NCBI GenBank assembly: GCA_963693085.1
Contig: OY856409.1
Location: forward strand, 1,618,467,711 to 1,618,531,710
Source: Alisma plantago-aquatica
Taxonomy: Eukaryota > Streptophyta > Magnoliopsida > Alismatales > Alismataceae
DNA: 64,000 nucleotides
Reading direction: 5' to 3'
In this document: piece after piece, positions 43,150-55,520 of the stretch
Position numbering within the stretch: position 1 is the stretch's first letter
Layout: every line of letters begins with the position of its first letter
Notes under the pieces: model-generated
The model's input: only the letters and a program-made list of their open reading frames with translations
Database searches by the model: none
What the model was told of the DNA's origin: nothing
Position numbers and translations under genes: made by a program

Positions 43150-43993
43150 TTGCTAACAAGGAAACATTCCCCCCTAAAGCCCAGAATGCTTTGGCGAGCT
43201 CCCTTTTTAGCAAAATTGTTAATGATATGGAAGTTGGCTTTGACATGACTGTTAGATATAAAGTAATTTTTCGATGTTTACAAGTTGATCATGCTCATGA
43301 TTTTCTCCTTACTATCCCCATTGATGGACTTGGACTGCATATGTCACCAGTGGAGTATCGTACTATTCTTAGGTACCATATTATGGTTCCTCTATTCCGA
43401 ACTCATGAGGTATGTCTAGTTTGTCGTAAATCCTGCTTAGACACATTTATGGAGCATGCAGTCGCCCATTGTAGGGAACTTCCAGACTTCAAATATAGAC
43501 ATGATCTTGTCGAATATGTTCTTTATGATGTACTTAGACACACTAGAGTTGCTTCTAAGAATGAAACGCCACTAAATTTTTTGACTGATCCACAGGAGGG
43601 GAGATCGACGCTTAGACCAACAGATGTTTTGATTTTTGGATGGGCTGGTAGAAAACACGCGTGTGTGGATCTTACAGGAGTCTCTCCATTGGTAGGCCTG
43701 AAAAGTGGTGATTTTACTGCAAGAGATGTTGCCCGGAAAGCTTCTTCGGCTAAAGTGGTCAAGTATGAGAAAGCATGTATCGACAATCAACATGTTTTAT
43801 CCCTTTTGCATTTGATACTTTTGGATTCTTAGCACAAGACGTTGTAGATATTCTAAAGATGGTCCAAAAAATTATGAATAGTAATGTTATGACCCCTAGG
43901 TCTATGGATGTGGTTTTCCGCAGGATTGGATTTTCTATTCAAAAGGGACTGGCAGTGCAGCTTGTTGCCCATCTCCCTTCTATTTCTTTGTAA
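43150..43993 (+). pseudogene. C-terminal fragment of a non-LTR retroelement protein with CCHC knuckle and endonuclease-like motif
   Basis: The main frame (43191-43832, open upstream to about 43150) has AHDFLLTIPIDGLGLHMSPV, then a knuckle C75-X2-C78-X10-H89-X4-C94, then RPTDVLIFGW...ACVDLTGVSPL with Asp145 and Asp160 separated by 14 residues. A frameshift near 43790 moves the end (FAFDTFGFLAQDVV, then GFSIQKGLAVQLVAHLPS) to the frame ending at 43993. Plant genomes hold many such proteins, often with an upstream reverse transcriptase and usually annotated as uncharacterised. The knuckle followed by PxD-X14-D resembles the arrangement of the restriction-like endonuclease of R2-type retrotransposons. 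That comparison is mine. No reverse transcriptase is present here. Confidence 0.65.
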
Positions 43994-44754
43994 ATTCGAT
44001 AATTATTGCGATAGAAATATATGTAATTAAGGACAATCAAGCAAGCAATGCATCATAAGTTCTCTAATTTAGGATTAGGCTTCATGCTTATTCCACATAG
44101 GATTCCCAAGAATCATTCTATCTTAAAACCATGGCTTTCGTTACCTCCATTAGTTAGAGTGTATGAGGTTAAGAGTTACACAATATAACTAAGTATGTAC
44201 ATTCACATATTCATACTTTCCATGTCCCCTTATCGAGGATTATAGTAAAAGCTTGATATTATTTAACCATCTTCATAGTATTCACAAGTTATAACACCCA
44301 ATTAACCCACTTAGGTTAAAGTCATGTAATTAAGAGAGTGAGTACAATATCATGCTTTCCATTCATACACATTCAATAATATGACCTACCCTTAGAATTA
44401 GGGTCAATGTATTTTGCATATAGCCAATTAGGGTTTTATATCATGGTTATGACTAGCGCATTGTGTCATCAACACTAGGTATCACCATTTCATAAAGGTA
44501 TATCTATATTACCTCATTAAGATATGTGTGGGTTACAACAATGCATTATGTAAGCACATTGACTATCGCACCAACATGATGTTTCATCATTAAGTGATCC
44601 ATATGTCATTACTCTACACAAGTTATCAATCCCATTATTTTACTATGGAATATCAAACCTTAGATTACATGACTAGAGGGTTTCACTTCAAATATAAACA
44701 AAGCACTTCTTAGACCATAAAACATGTTCACATGGTTTTCACACAAAAGCTAAT
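43994..44754. other. AT-rich, LTR-like non-coding stretch
   Basis: No coding frame. The phrases TTAGAATTAGGGTC and CCAATTAGGGTTTTATATC recall the telobox part of the nearby gypsy LTRs, so it is probably a diverged LTR fragment. It ends abruptly at 44755, where homology to the protease region of the chromovirus begins. Confidence 0.4.
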
Positions 44755-46100
44755 ACCCCTTCTCGAGTGATAAAAGAATGCGTAGCACCCGGATCAATTA
44801 ACACAGATATAAAACAAGATGAAGACATATCAGAATGAAATAGTTCCATCTGACCTGTCACAACTCGTGGATTAACCACTGCATCGGGCTGATTCATTGC
44901 ATAGAATCTCACTGTCGCCTGTTGTTGACCATGTGCTCTATTATTAGATGCAGAAGATCCTGCCTGGGACGCATGTCCACGTCCTTGGGTACCACTAGAA
45001 AACAATTTTTTCTGAGAGCCTTGCTGACTCTGTCTCGGGGGTTGATTCACCACTGCATTCCCCATCGGGCAATCCCTTGCCAGATGTCCTACTAGTCCAC
45101 ATCGATGACAAGTTCTATTCTCTTGATGTGGTCTAGAGGGTCCAATTACTGATGTTGATGCTATGCTAGGGGCTCTACTCGGAGGAACACTACGCCCTCT
45201 ACCCCTACTTGACGTCCACTACGTCTGGGTATTGAACCTCTGTGTTGCTACCGGTGCGGAAAACCTTGGTTTCTTGAAACCCTCAGACCTTTGTCCATGA
45301 AACTGAAGATACACTTTCTTATTATTGGTTTGTCGCTTCTCGATCATAGACCTTTCTATCTGTCTTACGAACTCCACGAAGGTGGAAAACCTCTCCCGGT
45401 TCTCTAAAGCAGACATCGGAGTGGTTAATTCAGCGTTCATCCCCTTCTCGAAGCGCCGAATTCTCTCCTCATCAGTAGATGCCATATGCGGACAAAACTA
45501 CAAAAGTTCCATGAACTTAGCCTCATACTCGCTAATGTTCATTTGTCCCTTCCTAATCCGTTCAAACTGAGTAATTTTCTCATCCAGAAAGGTCTTGGGA
45601 AAGTATCTTCTGACAAATTCTCGTCGAAACGCTTCCCATCCAATTTCCACACTTGTCCTCTTTCCTTCCTCAATGGTCCACCAGTGACCAGCACTACCTT
45701 TCAACAGGTATACAACATGTCTCACCTTCTCATCTTCAGGGATATTAAGGATTCTAAAGGCTTTTTCCAGCCCGGTCAACCATAAATTGGTATCAGTTGG
45801 ATCATCTGTACCAACATAATCTATGGCCCCAACCCGGCGAAGTCATTCAAAAGTATTGTCAGCTCCGTGTCCTTCATTGTGGGTTGGTACCTTCGGTGCA
45901 GGTAATGGAGTCATAGTTGTCATGTGAGTCATGGTTGTCATAAACTGCCCAAACATAGCTTGGAAGGATGGGTTCCCCATATCTGCTTGATTGAACTGGG
46001 GTTGTTTAGGTACAGGATCCTCTCTATCTTGGTCTCTTACACCTCCTCTTGGTGCAGCAACACTGCTCTCAGTAGCATGTTCATCGTGTGATCCAGACAT
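44755..46100 (-). pseudogene. Chromovirus gag with start of protease, broken
   Basis: The start is ATG at 46100 (MSGSHDEHATESSVAAP). The capsid part (45498-45779) carries VVYLLKGSAGHWWTIEEGKR and WEAFRREFVRRYFPKTFLDE. A TAG at 45498-45500 interrupts ELL.FCPHM, at the same codon as the TGA in the other gag. Then come ERIRRFEKGMNAELTTPMSA and the intact knuckle CHRCGLVGHLARDC (near 45070-45110), and the protease start VLIDPGATHSFITRE (DPG in place of DTG/DSG). Homology stops at 44755. Role: capsid and nucleocapsid of the particle. Confidence 0.9.
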
Positions 46101-46215
46101 CTTTAGTTCTTCTTCTCCTCCTATATGAGTCGAAGACACTATCAGATAACTGGAAGACACTAGAACAGACTCAACAACCTTAATCATATGTCTCTGTAGA
46201 GTCAATGAACCTAGA

Positions 46216-46227
46216 GCTCTGATACCA
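46216..46227 (-). other. Chromovirus primer-binding site
   Basis: The minus strand is TGGTATCAGAGC, the initiator tRNA-Met site, with six bases between it and the LTR at 46234. Spacing and sequence are the same as in the gag-only element. Confidence 0.92.
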
Positions 46228-47239
46228 CTAATTTGTGGCGAACCGTTTGAACAAAATGTTATTAACTAAGCGGAAGCTATCGTTAGCAGCGGATTACCAA
46301 AAATCACTAAAAATTAAAACCGTTTACTAAGAGATCCATTCTCAGGAAAACTCTTTAAAAAAGAACCATAATATTACATTCACATCCTGGTTCACATAGT
46401 ACATTCTATGTACCATTTCTTCTCGAGGGTATATATATACATCACTTGCTTTATCAAAAGCTCAAGTAACAAGATCCTCGAGGCATCATGCCAAAAATCT
46501 CAGATCAATTATAAAAACACTATCACTGATTCCTAGGACCTGAGAGTACAGAGACGAGACATAGGACTCTGTTTACATAAATACAAGACTTGACAGCCAG
46601 AATCTCCACCTGAGGATTCACTGTTGTCCTTGTTTCTACTGCTGCTATTGTTCTTCCCTTTTTATGAGGTTTCTATCTCTACCTCATCCGCGACCACCTA
46701 AAAATGTTGGATCCTATGGGGGTGAGAAAAATGATAAAATTTCCCCAGCGAGAGATATAACTTTTCGCCGAAAACATTGTTATTATAGTTTAATAGAAAT
46801 AAACTGAACAGTGGAATCATATATTCATCAACATATAGTTCAATATCTATGTAGATTAGAGCAACATTTCTATTCAAGCATTTAAGCTAAAACTTGTTAA
46901 AGCAACATGTCTCTTATTCAATAAGGACTTGAAGAGCATATATGATATTTATGTATCTAGAACATGCTAAGAAGAATAACATCAACTAATGATTCTCGTA
47001 TTTCAATCTTATACAAATATGCTACATGGCTGATTACATTTTACATGCATTCTTATGCCCTGAGGAGATGAGATATACCGCTCATACTCCAACCGACCTC
47101 AAATACGTAATGCATCGGTACCACATAAGGTCAATGGGAGAGCCGGATTCCATGACCTCATCTGTCTCGGTCAGTATGAGACTACTTTAGTAGAGACATC
47201 ATGCGTCAAACTACAATTAGCTTTTCAGGGTATATTAGC

Positions 47240-47405
47240 ATCTTCGCTATAGAGTTATAGCCCGTAGCATATACTCTCTTCAGGGTTATGGCCCGTAGCC
47301 AATGCTTGATAAAATACTGAGGAGTCATGGCCCGTAGCCATACTCTTATCGGGGTATAGTCTGAAACCAATCTCGTACATAGGACATAGCCCGTAGCCAT
47401 TCCTA
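47240..47405. repeat. ATGGCCCGTAGCCA repeat in the chromovirus LTR
   Basis: TAGCCCGTAGCATA, ATGGCCCGTAGCCAATG, ATGGCCCGTAGCCATAC and ATAGCCCGTAGCCATTC recur at intervals of about 40-60 bases. Each contains the GGC..GCC inverted pair. It occupies the LTR position held by the 36/48-base minisatellite in the related element. Confidence 0.65.
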
Positions 47406-49867
47406 TGGGGCATAAGGATATATTTGCCCAATTACCCCCACATATTCAAAAACATGCATTCCGAGTAAAACTCGTTTCACCATTCAGCTAATTCTGACGT
47501 TGATGGATCTATGGTCACGACAACTACATTCTATGATAACACTTGATTAATTAAGTACATTTTCATATTCTTTTAGCATCAATCAAGTTTTCAAACATAA
47601 CTTATTAGGACAATTGCTACAAAGAAACATGTACTATTTTCATCAATTATTTCTCAGTTTTTATAAGACATTGGGATCTCAGTCCCTTATTTCAATACTG
47701 GGAATTATCATCCCTTCACAATCTCAATACCATAATCATATGGTTCTGGGTATTCAAACCCTTAACTCATCATTGAGCATTATTAGCACTTTTTTAGGTA
47801 ATTATCACCCTCAGGTCATCTGACCAAGGTAAACATAACACTTTCTACACAAGCATCTCTTATGGCACTTGAGGCTCATTAACTCTCTTATTACTATTTA
47901 CTAAGCAACAAGGCATATTATGGCACACAAGGCCCAATAATTAATTTCAATAAATAAAGCATCATAGCTCATACCTGGCTATGTTCATCATCTCAGGATA
48001 CCTACATGGTTAGCACACATGATAGCAGATATATCAATCATATTTTAGTCCCATGCTGCTCAAGGGTAACACCACTATTCCCTTACCAGGGTTAGGGTTT
48101 TCCATTTCATTTCAATTAGGGTTACTCATATCTTTTGTTCAATTAGGACCAATGATTTCATCATTTCATTGTCCAAAATTAGGGTTTCATGCTATGTAGT
48201 ATAACTCAGAATTAGGGTTTACTATTCACATCACATCACCCTAGATTAGGGTTTATATTCAATAACCACAATTAGGGTTTACTATTCACCCACAATAGGG
48301 TTTATCATCAAAATACCTTGAATTAGGGTTACTCATGTCATTATCCTAAATTCATATCACATTATCCTCCTAGATTAGGGTTCCACTCAGGATTTCCCTA
48401 AATTAGGGTTTGAGTTCATTAATCATCTCAATTAGGGTTTTATGATCTCTTTATCAAGGATCATGCCCTAATTGTATATCACATCATTTTAAATGTTTTA
48501 GACTTGATTGCGACATGATTATCATTCATGTATGAATCTTTCTCTCTCATCCTACTTAGGATGTCCACTACTCAATTCTTGATTGAATTAAGCCTACTCT
48601 TTATTCAAATACATGCATTTAGGGTTAACTTGATGTATTGAATTATTACATCATTATGCATTAATGATTAATCCCACTAAGGGTATCAACCATCTAATTA
48701 CATAAGGTGTCCAAAAGATTTGATCAATTAAACCTTCAATCTCATGAGGTATCCAAGAGATTTGACCAATTAAACTTTCAATTACATTAGGTGATCAATT
48801 GGATTAACCAATTAAATCTTCAAATCCAATAGGTATCCAAATAGATTAACCACATTGGACCTTCAATTACGTGAGATATCCAAATGGATTAACCATGTTG
48901 AGCTTCAAAAGCTTTAATTGCTTAGACCCTAAACGGTCTTAGTTCTCATAATTTAATTGGTTGAAAACCATTTGGACAAATTACCCTTGAAACCGATTCG
49001 ACAAGAGAGGTGTTGAAACCGATTGGACTTTAGATCTCCAAACGGTTTGCGACCGTTTGGTCCAAACCCTCTCAAAACCAAATGGACCAAAAAGTTCTTT
49101 CAACACTTAAACAATTCATGGTTTCAATAGATGAACCGATTAACTATTGAATCCTTAATCTCTTCATCAATTGGACTATTGAATCATCCTTCAATTAGAC
49201 CATCAATTAGGTTTTGAACCCAATTGATCTAGGATTTCTACTTAAGAAACCTTCAATTAGGGCTTTGAAATTGAGGAACCATCAATGATCAACATTGTGG
49301 AGCTGATTCAATTGAAATCATTCAATTATCATCCACTTATGATATGACCTAACCTTAAACGGTCTTGAGGTCATTTGGATGACCTCCAAACGGTCTTGAG
49401 ACCATTTTCCCCATCCTATCCTTGAAATTTGTGAAATCACATTAGGGTTTAGATCATTGGATTGATCATTAATTTAGCTATTGATTGTATTTCAATTTGG
49501 TATCTCTAGACCTTCAATTACTCAACAATACTCAACCATAGACCTCCAATCAGTCTTGGTTGACCTCCAAATGGTATTGAGACCATTTTACCCATCCTAT
49601 CCTTGAGATTTGTAAAATTTCATTAGGGTTTAGATCATTGGATTGATCATCAATTCAGCTATTAATTGCATTTCAATTTGGTATCTTTGGACCTTCAATT
49701 ACTCAACCATACTCAACCCTAGACCTCTAAACGGTCTTGGTTGACCTCCAAACGGTCTTGATACTATTTGGGTGACCTACAAATGGTCTTGAGACCATTT
49801 GGGTTAATCAACCCAAAGATTCAACTCAAACAATTGGAATTTCAGCACTTAACTCGATTAGGGTGCA

Positions 49868-50280
49868 GTATCTATGGCTGGTCGGCGTAGGCTGAGAAAT
49901 ACAAGACTTGGGACATGATGCGATAGATTCGAGGCAGGTGTGGTGAATCTTTGGTCTTTTTTGGGGACTTAAATGAGATCACTAATAATGATGAGAAGAG
50001 GGGTGGCCCGATGAAACCGGACAGATTCATGAAGCCTTTTCGGGATGTGATTGATGACTGCGCTCTACTTGATATAGGTTACACAAGCAATACTTTCACT
50101 TGGCGGAGGGGTCTGAGTATGGAAACACTCGTGGAAGAATGCTTGGATAGATTTCTGGCGAGTGACGGATGGAGAAACAAATATTCTAGAAGTTAGGTTC
50201 ATCATCTACCATTTTACCAATCTGACCACGCACCAATCATTCTTTCTGCACTAATTGGGGAGGAAAGACAGCGGAAGAGA
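49868..50280 (+). pseudogene. LINE endonuclease remnant
   Basis: Only the C-terminal part of the AP-type endonuclease remains: VFFGDLNEITNNDEKRGG (GDxN motif, with Leu for Phe), CALLDIGYTSNTFTWRRG and ECLDRFLASDGW. The usual SDH motif follows as QSDHAPI in a shifted frame near 50220. The N-terminal catalytic part is absent through 5' truncation. Confidence 0.85.
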
Positions 50281-50304
50281 CAATCCAGATTTTTCTTTGA
50301 GCCT

Positions 50305-52485
50305 ATGTGGTTGTCAGAAGAAAGTTGTGTGACAACGGTGATTGATTCATGGGAGGCTTACAGGGACATGAATCTGAAAGAGAAACTAAAGGGTGTTAGT
50401 GAAGACCTGTCTAAATGGGCTGATGCAAAGTTCGAATACATAAAAAAGAAGATCAAAACTACTGAGAAACAGTTGGGCGAGGAGCAGAAAAAATGGCCGG
50501 ATGGTAGAATTTTACAACACTGTGACGAGCTCTCTAGAGAGTTAGAAAAACTGCACAGGGAAAATGAAGCGTTCTGGTGTGCTAGATCCAGAATAAAGGA
50601 GTTGAAGGAAGGAGATAGCAACACCGCATACTTCCACCATAAAGCTTCACAAAGATAGAAGAAGAATACTATTGTAGGGCTTAAAGACTCCCATGGGATC
50701 TGGAAAACAAAAGACAAAGATATTATGGGCATCATTGAAGATTTTTATCAAGATCTCTTCACAACAATCAACCCGGTGGAGATGGAGGCTGCGGTGGCAG
50801 GTATTAAAAAGATGATCAGCAATCCTATATCTGATATTCTAGAGAACGATATTTCCGATGAAGAGGTGAAGAAGGCGGTGTTCCAGATGCACCCAAATAA
50901 GGTGCCTGGGCCGGATGGTCTGAAACCCATATTCTATCAGAAGTTTTGGCAGGTGGTGGGAAAGGATATCTCAAACTACATTAAGGGGTGGTGGAAGGGT
51001 GATTACTCATGCAAGGAGTATAATGATACCTTGGTAGTGCTGACCCCAAAGACTAAAAAACCAAGGGTAGTTGCTGATTTTAGGCCTATTAGCCTGTGCA
51101 ATGTCATCTAAAAAATTGCAACAAAGGTGCTCACTAATAGACTCAAGCCCTTCATGGATGGTATTATTTCTGAAAATCAAAGCGCCTTCATATCGGGAAG
51201 ATTGATTACAGACAATGCCTTAATTGCTTATGAATGTTTTCATGCTATGAAAAGGGGGATGGGAGGAAAGAAAGGACAGATTGCTTTGAAGCTTGACATG
51301 ATGACGGCTTATGACAGAATTGAATGGAAGTTCCTAAAAACAGTGATGGAAAAATTTGGTTTTGGGAGACGCTGGTGTGACAGAGTGTTGGATTGCGTTT
51401 CTTCGGTCTCTCACACATTCACAGCCAATGAGGAAAGATCAAACACCTTCCAGCCTTCACGGGGACTTCGCTAGGGTGACCCACTCTCTCTTTACCTTTT
51501 TATTCTATGTGCTGATGCTTTCTCCACCCTTTTGAACCTCGCGGTAAACACGAATACCATTCATGGTATGAGTGTATGCCGGGGGGCCCCCCGGATCTCA
51601 CATCTATTTTTTGCATACAACAATATTCTTTTTGCTAGAGGGACACTGAATGAATGCCTGAAAATAGCTGAAGTAATCATCCAGTACGAACAGGCATCGG
51701 GTCAAAAGGTCAATCTCACCAAGTCCGAAATTGCGTTTAGCAAAAAGATACCTAGAAGCAAAAAAGATGAGTTGCACGATCTGATGGGAGTCAAAGAGGT
51801 GGACAAACATGCATCTTATCTGGGACTACCTGCAGCTATTGGGAGGTCAAAGAAAAAAGTTTTTGAGTAAATAATCGGCAGAGTGGGAAACAAACTACAA
51901 GGATGGAAGGAACGTCTATTATCCAAGCCGGGAAAGGAGGTGCTAATCAAGGCTGTCGTGCAGGCTATTCCTACATATGTCATGAGTGTGTTTCAGCTAC
52001 CGTCGGGAATTATTGAGGAGATTAACTCTATGGTGGCCAGGTTTTGGTGGGGGGTGAAAGTGGGTGAAAGGAAGATCTCTTGGTTATGTTGGGAGGGGCT
52101 GTGCAAATCCAAAAGGGAAGGCGGAATGGGCTTCAGAGACATGAAAACTTTCAATCAAGCATTGTTGGCACGTCAACTTTGGAGGTTGTTCACAAAGCCA
52201 GACAACCTGGTGGCTAGAGTTTTGAAGGCTATGTATTTCCCAAATAGTAATGTTCTGCACGCTCGTCTGGGTCTTACTCCAAGCTACACTTGGCGAAGTC
52301 TGTGGGGAGCAAAATCTCTCCTCCTACATGGAGTCATGTGTAGGGTCGGAAATGGCCAGGATATTGACATATGGAATGACAGGTGGCTGCTTTGTAACGA
52401 GGAGGACCTAACAAGATACAGAACAGAGGACGTAGTTGCAATGAGCAAGGTTAGCGAGTTGATGGTGGAGGGACACAAGGAATGA
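50305..52485 (+). pseudogene. LINE reverse transcriptase, catalytic FADD altered to FAYN
   Basis: After a coiled-coil-like linker (50305-50658) the RT motifs follow in order: MHPNKVPGPDGLKPIFYQKF and [11 protein letters not shown] (50725-51111), [20 protein letters not shown] and LKLDMMTAYDRIEW (51127-51474), then HLFFAYNNILFARG (51532-51870). There the metal-binding FADD reads FAYN, so both catalytic aspartates of that box are lost. The thumb region follows (51883-52485): WKERLLSKPGKEVLIKAVVQ, ARFWWG and GGMGFRDMKTFNQALLA. Stops separate the pieces. Confidence 0.9.
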
Positions 52486-53703
52486 AATGTTTATTGGCTC
52501 TTGGATATTTTTCCTAGGAATATTGCAGCATCAATCATGGGGATTCCACTTCCTATTATGGAGCATGAAGATGGGATTTTCTGGTGGCCAAATCCAAAGG
52601 GAAACTTCACAGTCTGCTTGATATACTGGTTAGGAAAGTTGGGAGGCACAACCTTGAGGGAAAGGAATAGGGTGGTACCGCATGACCTATGGAGGATGAT
52701 ATGGGGAAGGAGATGGCCTCCGAAATTGTCACATTTCCTATGGCGCATTGCTACAGGGAGTCTAGCTACACGAAGCAGGCTTAGGAACATACATGTTATG
52801 GTTGATGGGGTATGCCCCATTTGTGCTTTACAGGAGGAAACTATCCAACACATGTTGTGTCACTGCTCGGGGGCAGAAGTAGTGATGAGGGAGAGCTGGT
52901 TGCAACCCATGAAATGCCTGGGAAGCTTGGCGAATCTACATGATGATCTCTTGGAGTTGTTTAGAAACAACACGGAGGAGGAGAAGGATGAGATAGCTGC
53001 AGTTTTGTGGACCATATGGACATGCCGTAACAACAAAATGTTTCAAGACGAGGCCCCTTTCCCGAGACCTATTCTGCAGTCATACCGAGCAATGATATCA
53101 GACTATCGTCGTTACAAATGGGGAGTGGTGGACAGGCAGGAAGGGAGCGGAAGCACTGGCCGGGTGACGGACGTAGTGGGCGCTAGAGCTGGCGCAAGGG
53201 AGTTGAGTGTTGACGGGCAGAGGGATGGCTGCGTTTTCTTGCATGTAGACGCAACGGTGAAGGCAGATGGGCGTTGCACACTGGGTGGAGTTTTACGTGG
53301 AAGGGGGGGGTCGTTCATGGGGGCAACGCAAAAATGAATAAGGGCTGATTGGACTACGGACATTGCGGAGGCTATGGCTGCTAGAGAAGGGATTCTTCTT
53401 GCTCGTGATATGGTGCCACCTGGAAAACATATTTATCCGTGTTCTGATTCTCTGAATGTGGTATGTGCATTGAAAGACTTGGATTAGCACCCTGGTTACC
53501 TAGGCTTGTTGGCTGTGGACATTCGTAGTGTAGCTTCTAGTTTCCTTTCTTGTAGTTTCATTCATGTAAAACGGGCACAAAATTCTTTGGCCCATTTCAT
53601 TGCACAAGATGCTCTTCATTCTGGTGGGCATACCTCTAGATGGGCCACGTTTCCTATTCTGTGGAGGGAATCAATCGAGAATGATGTATTTTTTGTTCCT
53701 TGA
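52486..53703 (+). pseudogene. LINE zinc-binding and RNase H domains
   Basis: The zf-RVT domain at about 52560-52870 has WPPKLSHFLWRIATGSL and CPICALQEETIQHMLCHC. RNase H begins at about 53240 (FLHVDATVKADGRCTLGGVL), is cut by a stop near 53337, continues (AEAMAAREGILLARD, CSDSLNVVCAL) and ends with HVKRAQNSLAHFIAQDAL at 53506-53703. Only the first Asp and the AE motif are clearly kept. This plant-type RNase H tail distinguishes these LINEs from animal L1. Confidence 0.88.
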
Positions 53704-55362
53704 TGGTGCATGAATGAAAAGTTTCCGACTTCAAAAAAAAAGGGTTTGGTAATTGATGAACCTTCACCTAATGAACCCTTTGGAATTAATCAATTAAATT
53801 TAATGAGTCATAAACCATCATCATAAGCATCAAATCTCCAAATGGTCAACTATGGTCAACTCTTCCAAACGGTTTGAAACCGTTTAGTTCCTAACGGTTT
53901 GATGAAACCGTTTAATTCCAAACGGTTTTGTTGAAACCAAATGGACAACTTCTTGAACCCGATTGGAATAGGAATTCCTTGGGAAAAGTGTCCAAGATGA
54001 TGTAATTATCATCAACCTTCGTCCCTGTAACTTATAACACCTCTAATATCATGAATTTACCAATTACAACAAATAATTAATCAAGAAGATGAAGGAATCA
54101 ACAAAATTGCAAGATTGATAGTTGAATAACAATGTAGAGGGGTTCGAGTCATAAAACCCACCTACAATTGAGCTTCAAAGCTTCAATCCCACATAAAAAA
54201 TGGTGGATGCAACTTCTTTCACTATTTAAAGGCTCGTACTCAAGCTTTGAGTGAAAAGGAATGGTTAGAATTGAAGATGGGATCGAGATAAGAAGTAATC
54301 ATGCATTGTTTTGTGATTTCCCCCATGAATTCAAGGTGAAAGGAAGTCAAGAAGCTTACCAACAGGTTGGGGGTCGTCTTTCTGGTCCTTCATATCTTCC
54401 TTGGTCATTTTTCAAGCAAAGAGAAGAAGTGGATCCGAAATTCCCTTTTCATTCTATGGATAAATGAGCATATATGCATTTTTATTAAAAATTCAATTAA
54501 GAGAGAGAAAGTAGGAATTATCTCTTCCTTTTTCTTGACACTTGCCCCCTTCTAAACCTTAGACACGAGGCTATCCTCTTTGCCTCTTATTCCCTTCAAT
54601 TATCCATGATTTAAAGAAAAGCAAATTAAGCACCTTAACCTTTATAATATTAATATCCTAAAGTTAGTGGATTTTCTTTTTCTTATCTTAATGTGAGTGG
54701 GCTCTCCACACAAACTAGATATTTTTGTGTCTTTGCAAGGAACAAGCTCGTCCAACCCTTTGGAAATTCATCCCTCACCTTTTGGTTGAAGGGCTCTTCA
54801 ATTAATATATTTCTTTTTGCATTAAATTAATTTATGGTTTCAATTGTGCTTAAATCTTGATTATTTTAATATCAAGATTCTCTCTCCTCCAAAATAATTC
54901 AAATGAGGCGCCCCTATTATTTTATTTTCTCTACATGATTCCAAGAAATATTAGGGACCTTATTGAAGTGAAAATTTGTATATTGAACCCTAGGTTTTGG
55001 GTAATTTGCACATTACACCAAAACTAGGTTATAATGCACAAACATTGCTTTATCAGCTCTTTCTTGGTACTCAGGCTTAGGGTAGCCATACCTATGCATA
55101 AAATTCATTCTCATAATGCTTCAACACATTAGGAACATATTATCATGCAAAATTTGCAAATTAACCCCTCAACTTGGGTAAATTGCACTTTAGTCCAAAA
55201 CAAACAAAACAATGTTTCAACATTATTAAAAAAGGACTGAAATTTAAATATAAGTTCCTCTTGAGCCTTAATTAATTTTCAAAAGATAAGAGCAATCATA
55301 TAATCCACTTTTGTAAGCAAAACACATAGGGTTAAAACATAACCCAGGTAAGGGATGTTACA

Positions 55363-55520
55363 AGTTATCCACCCCTTACAAGGATTTCGTCCTTGAAATC
55401 GTCAACACAAAAATTAAGAGAAAAGAGTAGGGTATTTCCTCATCATCTCTTCCTCTAGCTCACATGTAGCTTCTTCAACGCCACAATGATGCTAGAGGAC
55501 TTTCACAAGATAAATATCTT
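55363..55520 (-). pseudogene. Purine tract and chromodomain end of the chromovirus
   Basis: Next to the LTR the minus strand has a purine-rich tract (AAGGGGTGGATAACT). Further in, about 55428-55520, it encodes VEEATCELEEEMMRKYPTLF. This is the end of the chromodomain typical of Tekay/Del-type chromoviruses, with the usual tryptophans changed to Cys or stop. This domain guides integration to heterochromatin in the family. Confidence 0.75.

Larger units (their letters stand above)
49865..53740 (+). mobile_element. L1-type LINE, 5'-truncated, inserted in the chromovirus LTR
   Basis: The copy starts inside the endonuclease and ends in a nine-A tail (53733-53741). AGGGT occurs on both sides (49860-49864 and 53741-53745), a short candidate target-site duplication. 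LTR homology resumes across the gap (GATTAGGGT|TTGGTAATTGATG). The plus-strand order is endonuclease remnant, reverse transcriptase, zinc-binding domain, RNase H. That tail is typical of plant L1 elements. Stops break the frame at about seven places, so it is dead. Confidence 0.9.
46234..55362 (-). repeat. Chromovirus LTR split by a LINE
   Basis: It starts TGTGGCGAACCGTTTGAAC and ends AAGGGATGTTACA. Without the LINE (49865-53740) and one AGGGT duplication it is about 5.25 kb. It shares the ends and many blocks with the 5.4-kb LTRs: teloboxes (48070-48440), AAACGGTCT palindromes (48930-49800 and 53860-53945) and the terminal 600 bases. The 36/48-base minisatellite is absent; a different short repeat, TGGCCCGTAGCCA (47250-47405), is in its place. 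So it is a related but separate subfamily. Confidence 0.85.
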
